From: UBA11606 sp965243715
GTDB lineage: Bacteria; Actinomycetota; Acidimicrobiia; Acidimicrobiales; Aldehydirespiratoraceae
NCBI GenBank assembly: GCA_965243715.1
Contig: CBDEVU010000006.1
Location: 186,001 to 250,000 of the forward strand
DNA: 64,000 nt
Direction: 5' to 3'
The position numbers and the translations under genes are program-made. Under the pieces are notes generated by a model. The model made no database searches and was not told the DNA's origin. It worked only from the letters and a program-made list of their open reading frames with translations. Positions 34,401-41,896 of the stretch are shown here, piece by piece. Within the stretch, counting starts at the first letter, position 1. The number at the start of each line of letters is the position of its first letter.

Positions 34401-36014
34401 GTATTGGAAAACATTGCGGACCTCCAGGACTTCCGCGACGGATATGACGCAATCATGGAGGCCGCTGAGTCTGTGTCCGACGCAGACGAAGTTGTCCAGA
34501 GCCTACAAAAACTGCTCACAAAACGCCGTTCAGTGGAAGCCGAGTTAGCCGAGGCGCGCTGTTGGGATGCGGCCCTTTCCCGACTGGACGCTAACCCGGC
34601 GGCAATAACGGGCATTAGCTCGATGAAGGTTGCTTCCCACCAGGTGCCGAAGACCAAGACAGCGAAGTCCTATCCGTCTAAGTTGGCGGCCCTTCAAACT
34701 GCGTTGAAGCAGGCCCTACCCGGCCTTCCTGGCGTAGTGATGAACATGGAGAGATGCGCGGAGTTGATCCGGTTTCCGAAGACCGACGACCAGAAATTTG
34801 ACGTAGTCATTGTCGACGAGGCCTCGCAGTCGCTCTTTACCTCCCTCTTCGTCTTTGGTCTAGCCGACAGGGTCATCATCGTGGGCGACAACTATCAGAC
34901 CTCACCGAGAATCCCCTTCGGGGCCGCCGTGGGACTCAAGATGACCCAACTCGCCCTTGATTTGATCCCCGATCACCCGAACAAGAACTCCTTTGCGGCC
35001 GATTATTCGCTCTTCGATGCTGCCCTCTCGAAGTCGACGCCAATTGTCATGACCGAGCATTTCCGGTGTGATCCGCAAATCATCGAAATCTCAAACCAAC
35101 TTAGCTACGAACCGAACGGGCACACCCTGCAACCGGTGAAACCACCCAATCCGGATAACCCGTCGCCGGTGACCCTTCACTATGTCGAGGACGGATTCAT
35201 AGACGCCGAAGGAATCAACCGACCTGAGGCCGAGGCCATCATTAGTAAGGTGCTATCCATAGCCTTGGACGGCCCGGATGGCGCGACGATCGGGGTTGTC
35301 GTAGCCGGTACCAAAGCAGCGGCACAAGTCCGATACCTCCAACAAAAACTGCTCTCCCTGTTCGGCCCGGCGGGAATTGCTCAGCGCAAACTTGTAGTCG
35401 GTACCGCGCCGGCCTTCCAGGGAGCGGAACGAGATGTCATCTTGGTTGCTCTTCTAGATGCTCCGACCGCCGACACTCCGATCCTCAAACGCAAGCCGCA
35501 GGAGTGGGCGGGCCAAAATCGTTTCTTCGTGCAGGACCTAAACGTTGCCGTATCTCGGGCCAAGGACCAACTTCATATCTTCCACTCGTTTACCACCCAG
35601 CAGCTAAAGGAAAAAGATGTCCGCGGTGTGTTGTTAGCAGCAGGCAAAAGCAAACCGTGGGAAGAGATCGACAAGAACGAACTCAAGAAATGCGATTCAC
35701 AGTTCGAAGAACACGTTTTCGCGGCCATTCGGAAACGGCTGCCAAAGGCTCGCCTGCGTACCCAAGTACCGGCGGCGGGATACAAAATCGATCTCGTGGT
35801 CGAGTCCAACGGACGGCGATTGGCGATCGAATGCGACGGAGACCAGTGGCATACTTCACCCGAAAGCGTTGCTTCGGACATGTTTCGTCAAGGTCTACTG
35901 GAGTCGCTGGGTTGGACCTTTGTGCGCTTTCTCGCCAGCCAGTGGTATAGTCCCGGCTCCCAAGTCTACTGGCTTAACCGAATCGAAGAAGCGCTCAACG
36001 AGATTGATAAGTGA
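31485..36014 (+). CDS. SF1 helicase (UPF1/DNA2-like) with C-terminal DUF559/Vsr-like nuclease
   Basis: A 1509-residue cytoplasmic protein. Walker A GPPGTGKT is at 326-333 and the DEAxQ-type Walker B VIVDEASQSL near 1110, so about 780 mainly helical residues, with a coiled coil around 405-440, are inserted between motifs I and II. Later helicase motifs are GDNYQTSPRIPFG, VGTAPAFQGAERDVILVAL and NVAVSRAKDQL (1353). Residues ~1420-1500 form a PD-(D/E)xK-like domain of the DUF559/MTES_1575 kind: KIDLVV with Asp1436, and AIECDGDQWH with Glu1449/Asp1451. GTG 31485 has GAGGG 7 nt upstream. It is first in a five- to six-gene run with membrane proteins, suggesting an anti-phage effector. Confidence 0.85.
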   Translation: MTEAFQFAQFLREASAITGPPELVIEAQTKGSGGFLYEEAELASIKGATVSFAEGEERPLVEVVPPPHQPPESPGLEPEGPDWPEASPEEIADYRRAMEEFQAASDRYKQDLRDYKQHTELYERLFTAQNESDGKELIVGIVSIRSGPGMKPKIDRPITLLEVLVDLDKSSGTLQVLPASPIKLELSWLPQDLAKKFSTARPEVEDLLSVDRGQILEALSRLVNVLGPGFTTGDEESDKLAVETRFVLAYRKQTANAVTDLMNDMVEAFADGDSPTDAYQELLDPDFKPSFNETLHEFGSLPLPSSTVQDKIVQHALSHSLTVVLGPPGTGKTHTIANTAAALIGTGKRVLVTSERELPLLEVQNKLPESMQALLLPIFSKDNVAALAKSAIGIAEHQTIAGSPQDREDEIADLEQKARKLDSEQRSLQQQLFEAAELDGSLLAVGGHDLPLKSWMAYLANDERTALVAPGGLLSGGGRLSTAEAQSFLDRFSSLALDHLKHAAYSFPTSLSEFIDAATLRPQIEYLQQTLAKLGPLEWQDLSALTEHTERIALCAENQKKLALPTVSASEILGAEQANSDLRKEAAIIHEGYYRATKAWGVLKADITGYLARYTIATLKFKDPYLSQLVEDASEFEFRPPPIKNVVEVEGDHSPIKLLSQAASLRGHLLGGGKFKGWFLTPTVVTKASELLDSVFVNDDRISSLDLLEVAIEQLEADSDRHAALHWASKHGFDLPEADIQKWVQAISNLPAEARELLTLRQSLFPDPQEWVNLGPQESLEALIKALRPYVDPSVKAIGTCSNQQIEQATARIDSAVGCLPESWQFLLRPSEEFNIANLSTALNILAEVRALNIYQPDEVSPASLKAFADKIEIDSQRQQARAKLDQVLADAQAPLQELKQKSPGVQKALVALAAEDSGGYQSAWDQLVTEYKFWLAGTLYYQALAAVDGAFPALAAAIQSADHATQQQARYVLENIADLQDFRDGYDAIMEAAESVSDADEVVQSLQKLLTKRRSVEAELAEARCWDAALSRLDANPAAITGISSMKVASHQVPKTKTAKSYPSKLAALQTALKQALPGLPGVVMNMERCAELIRFPKTDDQKFDVVIVDEASQSLFTSLFVFGLADRVIIVGDNYQTSPRIPFGAAVGLKMTQLALDLIPDHPNKNSFAADYSLFDAALSKSTPIVMTEHFRCDPQIIEISNQLSYEPNGHTLQPVKPPNPDNPSPVTLHYVEDGFIDAEGINRPEAEAIISKVLSIALDGPDGATIGVVVAGTKAAAQVRYLQQKLLSLFGPAGIAQRKLVVGTAPAFQGAERDVILVALLDAPTADTPILKRKPQEWAGQNRFFVQDLNVAVSRAKDQLHIFHSFTTQQLKEKDVRGVLLAAGKSKPWEEIDKNELKKCDSQFEEHVFAAIRKRLPKARLRTQVPAAGYKIDLVVESNGRRLAIECDGDQWHTSPESVASDMFRQGLLESLGWTFVRFLASQWYSPGSQVYWLNRIEEALNEIDK

Positions 36015-36017
36015 CCC

Positions 36018-37769
36018 GTGAGCGAATTTGCTGAAAGGTCGCTGAAAGCGTTGATCGACGCTTGGGCCAAGGTTCTACTTGTTGACGAAGATCCAGACCG
36101 ACCTATCGACGCTGCCCTTGTTAACGAATGGCAGGCCTATGCGGAGCCCGAGATGTCGAAAAGATTGGCGTCTACCGGCATCTCGCCACGTACCGTTGTC
36201 GAAGCGATCGACCTTGGCTTTCGGCACTACAACACCGACCCTCAATCCCTCGATGTGATCAAAGCCATGGCCAACAAAGATCTTGTCCATCCGGTCGACC
36301 GCCGAACCGCTCGGTCGCTATGGGTCGCCGGAATCAAGTTCGAAGAGCCCACGGATTGTCAATACGTAGATGATTCGCTTCGACTCAAAGGTCTCCACGG
36401 TATGGATCTCGGCGATGCCGTGTTCGTCTTGCGTTGCGGGCATAGTTTCGGGTCAGTGGTCCAAGTCATCGAAGACCATGACACGGTCGACCCTTCAACA
36501 ATTCGTGACCTACTTCGCCATGGCTCAAAAATTGTGGGTCCGGAGTGGAAAGAACTCGGTGCGGACGGAAAAACGCGTCGCCAACTGCAGCGGAACGGTA
36601 TCGGTCCCGCGCAGTATAAATTGTGGGGTCGGCTGACCAACCCTAACCTCACCTCCGTGCTCGACGCTGAGAATCTCTGGTCGCCTAATGAAGCCGAGGA
36701 GTGGATGTTGGCACTAGGAGTTGGCTACAACGACGCCGCCGACTGGTTCAAGGCGCTAGGCGATATTCGCCTTGCACGAAGTTGGAACGAACTCGAGTAC
36801 TCACTCGACATTGTAATAGCTTTAAGGAGTCATCAAGTCACCTCCGCTGAAGCGCGGCGCTGGTCAAAACTTGGAGTTCACGGACTTGCCCAGGTGCTCG
36901 CCCACCGGAAGTTTTGGAACCCGGATGAATTGTCCTTGTGGTCCGCCTGGGACCCTGATGAGGCGCTCGCCTGGGCCAAAGTGTTTGACGAACCATCGCT
37001 GGCAACGGCATGGCGGTTGCTCCCATTGCCCCTCGATATCGCGAAAGGGTGCGCGTGCATCGGATGGGATCCGGCCACCCTCGTGGGCGAACCCCCCGAC
37101 AAGGTAATCGCAGCTTTGCGCTTTGCCGACGAAGGAGTCCTATACACGTTGGCCGACCGGCGCTCTAGGCTCTGGGTTGATTCTGAGGTACGCGAGGAAT
37201 GGATTAAATCTATTGGACCGGAGGTGTCCCTCGACGCTTTGGACAGTTGGTTTGATTCGAGGTTGTCGTTGCCCGTAGTGATTGCTTCAATCGACTTAGG
37301 ACTTGAACTGGGGGAGGCTCAAGCGTTCGCCGACATGGGGATCACCACCGTCGAGCAGTTGAAACGTTACGCTGCGCTTTGGCCCACGCCGAGTGATCTT
37401 GTCGAATGGCCCAAGGTCAATTTCAGCGTGGCAGAGGCATCAGAGTGGGCCAGCACTGGATTTTCACTGGATGCTGCCAGTGCCTGGCGAGACGTGGGCG
37501 AATCCCCTGTCAGGGCTCAGCGTTTCGAAAGCTATGGGTGTTCACCCCAGGCATGGGCGCATTACGCGAAACTCGGAATCGACCGCGATACGGCTTTCGC
37601 CTTGGTCCTAGCCGAATTCGAACCTGGCCTATTTTCGGTTTGGCAAACCAAACTTAGTGAACTCAATGTTATTGACGTGTTGGCCTGGTTTGCTGTGGAC
37701 TCAGGCCTTGAGCAAGTCGCGGAGTGGCGCGCCCATGGACTTTCACCCGCTCAAGCTGCCCGACTATGA
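36018..37769 (+). CDS. Unknown protein with tandem 13-residue helical repeats
   Basis: A 583-residue protein I do not recognise. It is rich in Trp and Ala, and the C-terminal half contains 13-residue units of pattern hS..eA..W...G: FSVAEASEWASTG, FSLDAASAWRDVG, ESPVRAQRFESYG, CSPQAWAHYAKLG (residues ~469-520), with weaker units earlier (VTSAEARRWSKLG) and at the end (HGLSPAQAARL). This suggests an alpha-solenoid for binding protein or nucleic acid. No signal peptide or membrane helix. The start is GTG 36018, 3 nt after the helicase stop; ATGA overlap with the next gene. Function is inferred only from operon membership. Confidence 0.75.
   Translation: MSEFAERSLKALIDAWAKVLLVDEDPDRPIDAALVNEWQAYAEPEMSKRLASTGISPRTVVEAIDLGFRHYNTDPQSLDVIKAMANKDLVHPVDRRTARSLWVAGIKFEEPTDCQYVDDSLRLKGLHGMDLGDAVFVLRCGHSFGSVVQVIEDHDTVDPSTIRDLLRHGSKIVGPEWKELGADGKTRRQLQRNGIGPAQYKLWGRLTNPNLTSVLDAENLWSPNEAEEWMLALGVGYNDAADWFKALGDIRLARSWNELEYSLDIVIALRSHQVTSAEARRWSKLGVHGLAQVLAHRKFWNPDELSLWSAWDPDEALAWAKVFDEPSLATAWRLLPLPLDIAKGCACIGWDPATLVGEPPDKVIAALRFADEGVLYTLADRRSRLWVDSEVREEWIKSIGPEVSLDALDSWFDSRLSLPVVIASIDLGLELGEAQAFADMGITTVEQLKRYAALWPTPSDLVEWPKVNFSVAEASEWASTGFSLDAASAWRDVGESPVRAQRFESYGCSPQAWAHYAKLGIDRDTAFALVLAEFEPGLFSVWQTKLSELNVIDVLAWFAVDSGLEQVAEWRAHGLSPAQAARL
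37422..37616 (+). repeat. Tandem 13-codon repeats in the solenoid-like protein
   Basis: Five consecutive 39-nt units encode 13-residue repeats with conserved Ala at position 6, Trp/Phe at 9 and Gly at 13 (Gly is lost in the last). The DNA itself has diverged, so the period is clear only at protein level. Confidence 0.6.
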
Positions 37770-39370
37770 GCGGCGAAGGGTTGTTCCGTGGCGCGGTTAT
37801 CGTTGTCCGAGGTCCGGTTCTTATCGGGCTTGAGCAATCGATATACGACCTCGTCGGGGCGTTTGAAACAGCCAGACCTTCGGCCCAGCAACTCCTCTCG
37901 AGACGCCTGCCATGGCCTGTAGCGGTCGAGTCGCTACGAAACGAAGTCACTGGAATCGCGGTCGTTGAACTCGGACCCACCGAATCCCTCACCGATCTCC
38001 AACGCGGCGGTACCAGTCAGAATCTAGATCCCCACGACCAGGTTCTGGAGGTGTTCATTGACCTGTTACAGCTCGGGATCGCGGTAGAAGACAGCGGGAT
38101 TAGCTTTGCCGGTCTGTTCGGCGAGGAAACCGAGATTCGGTGCGACAAGAACCTACAAGTCCGCCTCTCGGCCAGCCAAGGCACCTTTGGCCAGGTGAAT
38201 GAGACGGCATCCAACTGCGTTGGCCTGCTCAATAATCATGCGTCGAGTCGTAACGATGGTTCCGCCCTGCTTGCATTGATCGACGAACTCCTTGACCTGC
38301 TCCCTCAACATCGACTGAAGGAGCAAGTCGCCGAACGCCTGAGTTCGCTTACGCAAACTGATCCGATTCGGATGATGCAAGAGGCCGGAGCCGAGTTGCG
38401 CAAGATGCGCTCGCCCGAAGTCGTCCTTTCCGTTGAGGCACAGGCTAGGCATCAACCCTTTGCTCGTCTTATCGTTGACGACGTTGCCAACAGTGTTTCC
38501 GAACCGGGCCGAGACCTGCATGACCTTGCGAAAAATCAGATCGAATGGGAGTCAGACATTGATTCGCTTCGGGGCCCGGAACGACAGATCCAACTCGATT
38601 GGGCGCGAGAAAAACACGACCAGAAGGCACCCTTCGCCGAAGACTTCCGTAAGGAACCGTTTGAAGTAGGCCTTCTCGGGGCGACGAAGATTGACCCCGT
38701 TCTCTCCACTTTTATTGGAGGCCGTCGCCGAGAGGTAGTGGCACGTGCCCTCGATGGGCGACTGGGTGACGGTGTCTTCGATCCGTTGGTCCGTCATATG
38801 GTCGAACTTGAGTTGAGCGATCAACAACCACCTAGGTTCGGTCATCAATGGGGGAGTTGGGATCCTGAACGCGGGTCTTTCCCACTCAAAATTTCTGTCA
38901 CGTGGCCTGAGGATCGGCAAGTTCGATCGGCTTTGATTGAAAAGAGGACGGGCCGAGCAACCGAATCGTGGACGCTAAACCGGCAACTAGATAAGCCCTC
39001 AGCCACAGTCGGTGACCTGGTGAGCCCAAGGAGAGATATCACGTATCGGGTCGGGTGGCGAGCCAATCTTCCGGGGACTCAAATCACCGCGGCGTGGAGC
39101 AAGGAAGTTGCCTTGCCAGCACCAGCCGTGCCGGGTCGCTTTCGCCGGTACGTCATAGAATTGCGAGGGCCCAGCGACCTCGACCACGCATTCGACGATG
39201 AAGAAACATTCGAACGCCGCCAGAAACGCTCGCGTGCGACACGGCGACGGTCAGCCAAGGGCGTGGCCGCTCTGTTGGCTTTGATGGCTCAAGCAGTCGC
39301 CACTTGGGTGTCTGTCGCTCTCTGGATCCGGCTATTGCCCACGTTGATCGAGCTAATTAGATGCTTCTGA
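37766..39370 (+). CDS. Unknown protein with C-terminal membrane anchor
   Basis: A 534-residue protein of no recognised family. The N-terminal ~330 residues are soluble and helix-rich (for example LLALIDELLDLLPQHRLKEQV). Then comes a beta-rich stretch (LKISVTWPEDRQVR, ITYRVGWRANLPG). A basic segment RRQKRSRATRRRSAKG precedes a C-terminal hydrophobic region, AALLALMAQAVATWVSVALW, so it is probably tail-anchored with the main body in the cytoplasm. ATG 37766 overlaps the previous stop (ATGA). It could join the helicase to the membrane proteins encoded next. Confidence 0.72.
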   Translation: MSGEGLFRGAVIVVRGPVLIGLEQSIYDLVGAFETARPSAQQLLSRRLPWPVAVESLRNEVTGIAVVELGPTESLTDLQRGGTSQNLDPHDQVLEVFIDLLQLGIAVEDSGISFAGLFGEETEIRCDKNLQVRLSASQGTFGQVNETASNCVGLLNNHASSRNDGSALLALIDELLDLLPQHRLKEQVAERLSSLTQTDPIRMMQEAGAELRKMRSPEVVLSVEAQARHQPFARLIVDDVANSVSEPGRDLHDLAKNQIEWESDIDSLRGPERQIQLDWAREKHDQKAPFAEDFRKEPFEVGLLGATKIDPVLSTFIGGRRREVVARALDGRLGDGVFDPLVRHMVELELSDQQPPRFGHQWGSWDPERGSFPLKISVTWPEDRQVRSALIEKRTGRATESWTLNRQLDKPSATVGDLVSPRRDITYRVGWRANLPGTQITAAWSKEVALPAPAVPGRFRRYVIELRGPSDLDHAFDDEETFERRQKRSRATRRRSAKGVAALLALMAQAVATWVSVALWIRLLPTLIELIRCF

Positions 39371-39441
39371 CCGCTTAGTGACATCTAGTAACTCGAACTA
39401 AAATATCGTATCGTTGGCGCCCGCGCCGGCAAGGAATAAAA

Positions 39442-40458
39442 GTGACACAAACTGAAGAAACTCAACCGCATTACCAGAGTAAGCTTGGCGAAGCCGGTGA
39501 TCACCTCGAGGCTTGGGCGGCCAAGATCGATGCCTCCGACGACGCGTGTGTTCGAGAACTACTTGATGCCCTCCTATCAGATGAAGACCTTCATGCTTGG
39601 GCCGAGGTCGATATCGACCGCTGCCTCCCCGTAGCGTCGGAGAAGCCAAGCCAAAGAGGAATCGTAATAAATGGTCTGTCGCTTGCCCGCAACGTCTTGG
39701 TTTTCGTTCCTATCGTCTTGGCGTGGCTGGGGATCCGATCAGCCACGAATGGCCACGGAAAGTATCTCGCCCGATCAGGTTCCGATAAATCGGTGATGTT
39801 TTTAGAGTACTGGACGGACCCAGCACGGGGTTTTGATCGTCTGCAGAATGTCGCCCTCATGGTAGCCATTGTCGTCGGTGTCATTATTGTCACTACGATC
39901 GCTATAGCTATCTTGGAGGAATCGGCAAGCCGAGATTGGATCCGCCAGAAGCAAGAAACGGAACGCGAACGAGCCTATATTGTTCTCTACCTTCGTTTGG
40001 TCCTCGCCCCCCGCCGAAAAGTTGACGTCCAAAATATCGAGGCCTCCCTTACTGCAGCCATCGATAATTTCAAGTACTCCTCTAACCAACTTCGGGATTC
40101 GACCACCCAACTCGGAGAAATCTTCGAATCCACTGAAGCTCTCGGACCCCAACTTGAACGTACAACGGAAAGGATGAACGACATCGTGGTCCTGATGCAA
40201 CGGGAGTTGAGCGGATCGATTACCATACTTACCGGCCAGATCCGAGCTCTCGGAGCAGAACTCACCGGTATCGACTCCAAACTCGGGAGTAGCCTAGACC
40301 AGCGAATCGAACGGGTTGTCACGATGACCAGCGGTGTAGTTAAAGATCTGGATCTTCTCGGGAAGAAACTCAACCAGATCTGCCTCGCGGCAGAGGGTTC
40401 CGTCAGCAGGATGGTGGCCCTAGTCGAACCCAGCCAATACGGGGGTCGAGGCACGTGA
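39442..40458 (+). CDS. Two-helix membrane protein with long coiled coil (stator-like partner)
   Basis: A 338-residue protein with transmembrane helices at about residues 77-97 (NVLVFVPIVLAWLGI) and 136-160 (VALMVAIVVGVIIVTTIAIAIL), followed by a ~170-residue heptad-rich cytoplasmic tail (SLTAAIDNFKYSSNQLRDST, LERTTERMNDIVVLMQREL). Position directly before a MotB-like gene, with ATG/GTG overlap, makes it the likely MotA/ZorA-type partner, though no clear MotA sequence motif is seen. The start is GTG 39442 with AAGGAA. The 71-bp gap before it contains an AT-rich stretch (TATCGT at 39404) that could be an internal promoter. Confidence 0.7.
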   Translation: MTQTEETQPHYQSKLGEAGDHLEAWAAKIDASDDACVRELLDALLSDEDLHAWAEVDIDRCLPVASEKPSQRGIVINGLSLARNVLVFVPIVLAWLGIRSATNGHGKYLARSGSDKSVMFLEYWTDPARGFDRLQNVALMVAIVVGVIIVTTIAIAILEESASRDWIRQKQETERERAYIVLYLRLVLAPRRKVDVQNIEASLTAAIDNFKYSSNQLRDSTTQLGEIFESTEALGPQLERTTERMNDIVVLMQRELSGSITILTGQIRALGAELTGIDSKLGSSLDQRIERVVTMTSGVVKDLDLLGKKLNQICLAAEGSVSRMVALVEPSQYGGRGT

Positions 40459-41093
40459 CTAACAACAACGAAAGCCTTGGTCTAGCGGGGTGGCTTTTCG
40501 CTGACCTGCTCTTGGGCCTCGTGGTCATCTTCCTCGCCATAGGCTACGTCTTCCCCGGTGACGACTCCTCCGAGGCAGCCCCCACAACAACGACCAGCAC
40601 CACGACCACGACGACCACAATCACCACCACGACTACAACTACCACTCTCGCCATCGCCTCGTGTGAGAGTATAGATCCTCCTGAAGGGGACACCAAATAT
40701 AAAGATGACCCTGAGCGTAAGGAGGACGAACTCAAACAGGCTAATATAGATCTCGATTGGGCCTACAATGACCCAGACCGGCTTAGGGAAGAAATCGAAA
40801 ACTTCCTCAACCCACTCATTAAAGTTAGGCTCGTTAACGAGGGCCTACACGATATCAAGCCGGAAGATATCAAGATAGGTTACGTATTAGTGGGAATTGG
40901 TGCCGGATTGAATCCGAGTCGAGCCGAGGAAAGAGAGGCTATAGCAAGAGCAGAGGATTTCATTGAACAACTTGGCGTAGTTATGCCGGACCGATTCGAG
41001 AGAATCTCTGGTCAAGCAAGTTGGGGCAGAAACACGAGAAACAATATTGTACTTCGGTACTTTCCTCGGGTACCGTCAACGGATTGCCCTTGA
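40455..41093 (+). CDS. MotB/ZorB-like membrane protein, copy 1
   Basis: A 212-residue protein: short cytoplasmic start, one membrane helix with an acidic residue (WLFADLLLGLVVIFLAIG, Asp17) as in proton-channel subunits MotB, TolR and ZorB, then a threonine-rich linker of nearly all ACN codons, and an extracytoplasmic domain. That domain has an OmpA/MotB-like end, GAGLNPSRAEEREAIARAED. GTG 40455 overlaps the preceding stop by 4 nt. Together with the coiled-coil protein it could form an ion-driven stator tied to the helicase-nuclease. Its first ~127 nt recur almost unchanged at 41137. Confidence 0.75.
   Translation: MTNNNESLGLAGWLFADLLLGLVVIFLAIGYVFPGDDSSEAAPTTTTSTTTTTTTITTTTTTTTLAIASCESIDPPEGDTKYKDDPERKEDELKQANIDLDWAYNDPDRLREEIENFLNPLIKVRLVNEGLHDIKPEDIKIGYVLVGIGAGLNPSRAEEREAIARAEDFIEQLGVVMPDRFERISGQASWGRNTRNNIVLRYFPRVPSTDCP
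40456..40583 (+). repeat. Near-identical 5' block of MotB-like gene, copy 1 (partner at 41138)
   Basis: About 127 nt match 41138-41265 with a single substitution (T at 40552, C at 41234); beyond the tract the two genes diverge strongly. Repeat copies are 682 bp apart in direct orientation, so recombination could delete the intervening DNA and join copy 1's start to copy 2's C-terminal domain. Confidence 0.8.
40582..40651 (+). repeat. Threonine-codon (ACN) tract, copy 1
   Basis: A low-complexity run of ACA/ACC/ACG/ACT codons encodes the Thr-rich linker. The counterpart in copy 2 (about 41264-41341) holds a frame change. Such tracts can slip during replication, but here the repeat is degenerate rather than a pure trinucleotide. 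Confidence 0.7.
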
Positions 41094-41136
41094 TACCCGG
41101 CAGTAACCGCGACCGACTTACGCAGCACTCTAGCAA

Positions 41137-41749
41137 ATGACTAACAACAACGAAAGCCTTGGTCTAGCGGGGTGGCTTTTCGCTGACCTGCTCTTGGGCC
41201 TCGTGGTCATCTTCCTCGCCATAGGCTACGTCTCCCCCGGTGACGACTCCTCCGAGGCAGCCCCCACGACAACGACCAGCACCACCACCACGACGACCAC
41301 ACCCTACCACCACGACCACCACGACCACCACCACAACGACTTTGTGCCCTGGAATAGAGTCTCCTGGCGAGGGCCTCAAGCAGGTAGGCATAGAGATCGA
41401 TTGGGCCTACAATGATAAAGATCAGTTTCGAAAAGTAGTCGGAGAGTTCCTTAACAAAGGTATTGAAGCTCGGCTCGCGAAAAAGGGCCTAGCCCAGATC
41501 GAATCGGAAAAGATCGGGGTCGGTTACGTATTGGCATGGGCTGGTGCCGGAGGGAATCCGAGTCGCGCCGAGGAACAAGCGGCCCGGGATAGAGCAGTGG
41601 CCTTTATTAGGCAACTTGGCGTAGTCATGCCGGATCGATTCAAAGAATTCGAAGAGGGGGAGATAAAGGGTCGACCGGGTTGGGCCCGATGGTCGAAGAG
41701 TCTCATCGAAGTTTGGTACTTCCCGAAACTGCCGTCAACGGATTGTTGA
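41137..41749 (+). pseudogene. MotB/ZorB-like membrane protein, copy 2, frameshifted in the threonine tract
   Basis: The start (ATG 41137) repeats copy 1: membrane helix WLFADLLLGLVVIFLAIG with the same Asp. The frame changes by +1 in the ACN tract near 41302-41312; frame one ends at a TGA near 41413, while the downstream frame carries the extracytoplasmic domain to the stop at 41749 (LDWAYND-like IDWAYNDKDQ, GNPSRAEEQAARDRAVAFI, LPSTDC). The C-terminal domain is clearly related to copy 1 but much more diverged than the near-identical N-terminal coding DNA. Translation slippage, reversion or a sequencing error could restore the full protein. Confidence 0.75.
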
Positions 41750-41752
41750 TGG

Positions 41753-41781
41753 AGTCCCACTGAGTACTGGGGTTTGGGACT
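41753..41781 (+). terminator. Weak hairpin after the MotB-like copy 2
   Basis: AGTCCCA and TGGGACT form a 7-bp stem around a 15-nt loop, just after the stop. No T-run follows, so terminator function is doubtful. Confidence 0.2.
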
Positions 41782-41861
41782 GCTGCGTGCTTGGTGACAT
41801 GTTCGGTTAGGCCGCTTGTGTGGCGGGCGCGTTTGCCAGCGTGATTTGCATGAATTAATGG

Positions 41862-41890
41862 TTGACATTCTAGTTTCGTTTTGATACGAT
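41862..41890 (+). promoter_or_regulatory. Consensus promoter of DUF222/HNH copy 2
   Basis: TTGACA (41862-41867), 17-bp spacer, TACGAT (41885-41890), 6 nt, ATG 41897. It differs from the copy 1 promoter at one spacer position. The spacing implies a leaderless mRNA. Confidence 0.75.
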
Positions 41891-41896
41891 ATACAC

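Noticed and set aside
39442..40458. Naming the two-helix protein ZorA or MotA
   Set aside because: Position and topology fit a partner, but no MotA/TolQ sequence motif is visible, so a family name is not justified.
40544..40735. Minus-strand frame encoding a long valine run
   Set aside because: It is the complement of the ACN threonine tract; the composition is an artefact of that repeat.
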